Below are positions 52,126 to 55,141 of a DNA stretch of 55,141 nt, piece by piece. The stretch is from Nocardioides caeni. GTDB lineage: Bacteria; Actinomycetota; Actinomycetes; Propionibacteriales; Nocardioidaceae. The first letter of the stretch is position 1. Each line of letters opens with the position of its first letter. The notes below the pieces were generated by a model. The model was not told the DNA's origin. It saw only the letters and a program-made list of their open reading frames with translations, and did no database searches. Location: NCBI RefSeq assembly GCF_004912195.1, contig NZ_STGW01000001.1, positions 1 to 55,141 on the forward strand. The letters run 5' to 3'. The position numbers and the translations under genes were made by a program.

Positions 52126-53703
52126 TCAACGCATCTCCAGCAGCTCCATCAGGGCCTGTGCCGCGTTGTGGCCGCCCAGGCCGGACACCGCCCCGCCACG
52201 GCGGGCGCCGGACCCGCAGAGCAGCACGTCGTCGTACGGCGTCTGCACGCCCCATCGGGCGGCGGGGGAGTCGAGCAGGGCCCGGGGCGGCGCCCAGGGC
52301 CAGTCGAGGTGGCCGTGGAAGATGTGGCCGCCCGGCATCGCGAGGTCGGCCTCGACGTCCTGCGGGATCTTTGCCTCGATGCAGGGCTCGCCCGAGGGGG
52401 TGCGCAGGACGACGGACTCGATCGGCTCCTCGAGGACGGCGTCGAGCGAGGCGATCGCGCGGCGCAGGGCCTCGGCGCGGCCGGCCTCCGGGTCGTCGGC
52501 GAAGAGCGAGGCCGGGGTGTGGAGGCCGAAGTAGGTCAGCGTGTGCGTGCCGGGCGGGACGTCGCCGAGGATCGACGGATCGGTCAGGGAGTGGCAGTAG
52601 ACCTCGCCGGGCAGCGGGTCGGGCAGCTCCCCGCGCCGCGCGGCCGCCCAGGCGACCTCGAGGTCGGAGGCGGCCTCGGAGAGATGCAGGGTGCCGGCGA
52701 ACGCGACGGCCGGGTCGATCCCGGAGCGCAGCCGCGGGAGTCGGGAGAGCAGGAAGTTGACCTTGAGCTGGGCGCCCTCGGGCTTCGTGGTCGCGTCCTC
52801 CGGCTCGCCGAGCAGGATCTGCAGCACCCACGGCGCGACGTTGGCGAGCGCGTGACCGGCCTCGACGACCTGCTCCCGGTTGCCGTCGTGCCAGCGCACC
52901 TCGACCCCGCCGGACGGGCCGTCGCCCGGGCGGATCGCGCTGACGCCGGCGCCGGTGACGAGCTCCGCCCCGGCCTCCCGGGCGGCGCGGGCGAGGGCGT
53001 CGGCCACGGCGCCCATCCCGCCGACGGGCACCCGCCACTCGCCGGTGCCGTTGCCGATCAGGTGGTAGAGGAAGCAGCGGTTCTGGACCAGCGACGGGTC
53101 GTGGAGGGAGGCGAAGGTCCCGATGAGGGCGTCGGTGCCCACCACGCCCCGCACGAGGTCGTCGCGGAAGCGCCGCGTGATCGCCGCGCCGATCGGCCGC
53201 TCCACGACGTCGGTCCAGATCGTCGAGCCGACCTGCTCGCGGACCGCCGCCTCGGTCGGCAGGGGACCGGTCAGGGTCGGCGCCACGGCCGCGGCCAGCT
53301 CGCCGACCTCGGCATAGAAGGCGCGCCAGGCGTCGTACTCCTCGTCGGAGCCGGTCAGCTCCCGGAAGGACGCGCGTGTCGCCTCGCCCTCGTCGCGCTC
53401 GACGAGCAGTCCGACGTGGCGCTCGCCGCGCCGGACCGGGGAGTACGACGCCGTGGGCCGGCTGACGAGGCGCAGGTCGAGCCCGAGGTCGGTCGCGATC
53501 TGCTCGGGCAGCAGGGAGACGAGGTAGGAGTAGCGCGACAGCCGCGTCGGGAAGTCGGGAAACGCCTGCGCCGACACGGCCGCGCCACCGACCCGGTCGA
53601 GGCGCTCGAGGACGAGGACGGAGAGGCCGGAGCGGGCAAGGTAGGCCGCTGCGGTCAGCCCGTTGTGGCCCGCGCCGACCACCACCACGTCGTAGCGCGT
53701 CAT
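52126..53703 (-). CDS. Phytoene-dehydrogenase-like FAD oxidoreductase (PYROXD2/CrtI-like)
   Basis: This encodes 525 aa. The dinucleotide-binding N-terminus YDVVVVGAGHNGLTAAAYLARSGLSVLVLERLDRVGGAAVS is the GxGxxG...GG motif of the amine-oxidase/phytoene-desaturase superfamily. The C-terminal FAD motif LLCGSGARRGGAVSGLGGHNAAQALME is also typical. The length and HLDWPW motif match the PYROXD2-like subgroup rather than a carotenoid enzyme; no carotenoid genes are nearby. The start has TAGGGT 6 nt upstream. The substrate is unknown. Confidence 0.87.
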   Translation of the reverse strand: MTRYDVVVVGAGHNGLTAAAYLARSGLSVLVLERLDRVGGAAVSAQAFPDFPTRLSRYSYLVSLLPEQIATDLGLDLRLVSRPTASYSPVRRGERHVGLLVERDEGEATRASFRELTGSDEEYDAWRAFYAEVGELAAAVAPTLTGPLPTEAAVREQVGSTIWTDVVERPIGAAITRRFRDDLVRGVVGTDALIGTFASLHDPSLVQNRCFLYHLIGNGTGEWRVPVGGMGAVADALARAAREAGAELVTGAGVSAIRPGDGPSGGVEVRWHDGNREQVVEAGHALANVAPWVLQILLGEPEDATTKPEGAQLKVNFLLSRLPRLRSGIDPAVAFAGTLHLSEAASDLEVAWAAARRGELPDPLPGEVYCHSLTDPSILGDVPPGTHTLTYFGLHTPASLFADDPEAGRAEALRRAIASLDAVLEEPIESVVLRTPSGEPCIEAKIPQDVEADLAMPGGHIFHGHLDWPWAPPRALLDSPAARWGVQTPYDDVLLCGSGARRGGAVSGLGGHNAAQALMELLEMR

Positions 53704-53709
53704 GGGTCG

Positions 53710-53715
53710 ACCCTA
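53710..53715 (-). promoter_or_regulatory. -10 element, leaderless type
   Basis: On the minus strand TAGGGT ends 6 nt before ATG 53703. Confidence 0.5.
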
Positions 53716-53907
53716 GATGAGCAAGTCCAAGGTCTCGCGCGCTGTGCGACGCTCAGCATCCGCGCCCGCGGCGTTGCCGACGCTCGATGGTGCAACCAGA
53801 CCGCCGTCGCGCCGGCGCCTTGCGGGCGCGGCGCCGAGCGCCGCTCGCAGCACGACCCCTTGGACTTTCACATCTAGTGCTCCGGGAATGCCCGGCGCAG
53901 CGGTATG

Positions 53908-53927
53908 GTTGACATGGCAACTACATT
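53908..53927 (+). promoter_or_regulatory. Pirin promoter region with short inverted repeat
   Basis: TACATT (53922-53927) is a candidate -10 for a leadered transcript. GTTG-N6-CAAC (53908-53921) lies just upstream and could bind a redox or MarR-type regulator. The remainder of the 247-nt gap shows nothing else. Confidence 0.35.
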
Positions 53928-53950
53928 TCCCACTCCCCGAGGAGGGCACC

Positions 53951-54904
53951 ATGCCCGCGATCACCGTCGACGACCTCACCGTCCTGCCCCGCATCCCCGG
54001 ACCGGGGCTGGGCGACCAGCCACGCCCCGTGCTCCAGGTGACCACCGCGCCGCAGGGCTACGAGGGCGAGGGCTTCCCCGTCCGCCGGGCATTCGCCGGC
54101 ATCGACATGGCCCGCCTCGACCCGTTCCTGATGATGGACCAGATGGGGGAGGTGGAGTACGCGCCCGGCGAGCCCAAGGGCACGCCGTGGCACCCCCACC
54201 GCGGCTTCGAGACCGTCACCTACATGATCGACGGCGTCATGGAGCACCAGGACAACCACGGCGGCGGCGGCACGATCACCAACGGCGACACCCAGTGGAT
54301 GACCGCCGGCAGCGGCCTGCTGCACATCGAGACCCCGCCGGAGTGGCTGGTGCAGGCGGGTGGCCTCTTCCACGGCATCCAGCTGTGGGTGAACCTGCCG
54401 CGCGACACCAAGCTGGCCGATCCCCGCTACCAGGACATCCGCTCCGGCGACGTCCAACTGCTCACCGGGGAGGACGCGGGCGCGCTGGTGCGGGTCATCG
54501 CCGGCTCCGTCGGTGGCCACGACGGCCCCGGCTCCACCCACACGCCGATGGCCCTGGTGCACGCGACCCTGGAGCCCGGCGCCCGCCTCGACCTCCCGTG
54601 GAACGTCGAGCACAACGCCCTCGTCTACGTCCTCAACGGCGCGGGCACGGTCGGCGCGACCGAGCCGGCGTCCCTGCGGGCCGGTCAGACCGCCGTACTC
54701 GGTGCCGGCGACTACCTGACGATCACCGCCGCCGAGCGCCAGGAGTCGCGCTCGCCCCAGCTGGACGTGATCGTCGTCGGCGGTCGTCCGATCCGCGAGC
54801 CGATCGCCTGGGCCGGACCGTTCGTCATGAACACCAAGGCCGAGGTGATGACGGCCTACGAGGACTACCAGAAGGGGCGGTTCGGTCTGCCGATGCGCGG
54901 CTGA
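53951..54904 (+). CDS. Pirin family protein (bicupin)
   Basis: This encodes 317 aa. The cupin metal motif is PWHPHRGFETVTYMIDG, the classic pirin signature with His ligands, and HIETPPEWL and FHGIQLWVNLP complete the N-terminal domain. The C-terminal cupin includes HNALVYVLNGAG. Bacterial pirins can have quercetinase activity or bind metabolic enzymes; iron is the usual metal. AGGAGGG lies 5 nt before the ATG. The protein is slightly longer than the common 290 aa. Confidence 0.92.
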   Translation: MPAITVDDLTVLPRIPGPGLGDQPRPVLQVTTAPQGYEGEGFPVRRAFAGIDMARLDPFLMMDQMGEVEYAPGEPKGTPWHPHRGFETVTYMIDGVMEHQDNHGGGGTITNGDTQWMTAGSGLLHIETPPEWLVQAGGLFHGIQLWVNLPRDTKLADPRYQDIRSGDVQLLTGEDAGALVRVIAGSVGGHDGPGSTHTPMALVHATLEPGARLDLPWNVEHNALVYVLNGAGTVGATEPASLRAGQTAVLGAGDYLTITAAERQESRSPQLDVIVVGGRPIREPIAWAGPFVMNTKAEVMTAYEDYQKGRFGLPMRG

Positions 54905-54926
54905 GTGGGGAGGGCGTGGGTCGGCG

Positions 54927-55141
54927 TCAGCCGGCCAGGTCGAGCAGCAGCTGGGTGGTGTAGACCTCGAGGCGCGAGCCGCTGGCCTCGCCGTCGGTGT
55001 CGGTGGTGATGCGTCGTGTGCCGGTCGGGTCGACCAGGTAGTGGGCCCCGTAGGGATCTCGCCAGATCGTGATCCCGGGGAATGGTTGTCGCACTTCCCA
55101 GTTGTCGTGGGTCTTGATGCGGTGGTGGCTTCTCGTGACGG
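54927..55141 (-). CDS. HNH endonuclease / DUF222-type protein, C-terminal part only
   Basis: The last 71 codons of a gene running in from beyond the right edge. The segment SHHRIKTHDNWEV followed by GITIWRDPYGAHYLVDPTG is the C-terminal end of the HNH domain in DUF222-HNH proteins, which occur in many copies in Nocardioides-like genomes. HHRIKTHDNW supplies the final HNH residues. The N-terminal DUF222 region and most of the nuclease core are outside the window. It converges with the pirin gene (22 nt). Confidence 0.75.
   Translation of the reverse strand, partial: VTRSHHRIKTHDNWEVRQPFPGITIWRDPYGAHYLVDPTGTRRITTDTDGEASGSRLEVYTTQLLLDLAG

Overview
This is a high-GC actinobacterial chromosome segment. 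The best guess is a Nocardioides-like member of the Propionibacteriales. The evidence is heavy GTG start use, a tmRNA tag ending in ALAA, actinobacterial families (DUF3039, DUF2017, DUF3048, DUF3152, DUF3618, PafB/PafC, Mec-CysO-CysM) and a DUF222-type HNH protein end at the right edge. Genes are tightly packed, often with 1-4 nt overlaps, and no prophage, insertion sequence or CRISPR array is visible. At least 18 genes carry a TANNNT-like -10 box exactly 6-7 nt before the start codon, which suggests that leaderless transcription is the normal local promoter architecture.

Layout. Positions 1-14000 hold an amidohydrolase end, a secreted trypsin-like protease, tmRNA, a serine hydrolase-flavin monooxygenase operon behind a KstR-like palindrome, several secreted or lipoprotein hydrolases, thioesterase, HIT, FabG-like, DUF3048 and TetR genes, an unknown 183 aa protein, and YqgE. 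Positions 14000-23900 hold a TetR-MFS efflux pair with a perfect operator, DUF3039 plus a DEAH helicase, a ferric-siderophore ABC operon behind an IdeR/DtxR-like box with a double-length fused permease, a divergent HxlR/PaaI pair, and DUF1697.

Positions 23900-41700 contain the backbone clpS-DUF2017-mec-cysO-cysM-murI-MBL-rph-rdgB. It has the same order as M. tuberculosis Rv1331-Rv1341 but is split by three insertions: usp-tctABC / citAB-like two-component system / desaturase; a DUF3152 protease plus a phosphodiesterase remnant; and a LuxR-type two-component system next to an ABC exporter whose permease is frameshifted at a T7 run. The cysO product ends in Gly-Gly-Ala-Arg, so it should need trimming by the adjacent JAMM protease.

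Positions 41700-55141 hold tRNA-Leu, a membrane protein and a BCP peroxiredoxin; a cobalt/nickel ECF transporter operon (cbiM-N-Q-O) preceded by a textbook-looking Nur box; DUF3618 and a GroES-like protein; a large penicillin-acylase-family Ntn-hydrolase; pafB-pafC away from their usual proteasome neighbours; a SnoaL-like gene with a second KstR-like palindrome in the same geometry as the first; tRNA-Lys; a phytoene-dehydrogenase-like oxidoreductase; pirin; and a partial HNH protein.

The clearest regulatory themes are metal homeostasis (Nur box, IdeR-like box), possible sterol-linked control (paired KstR-like sites), and local repressor/operator pairs (TetR-MFS, HxlR-PaaI, Cit-type two-component system-TctABC). 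All functional calls come from reading motifs and gene order by eye; no database search was possible.
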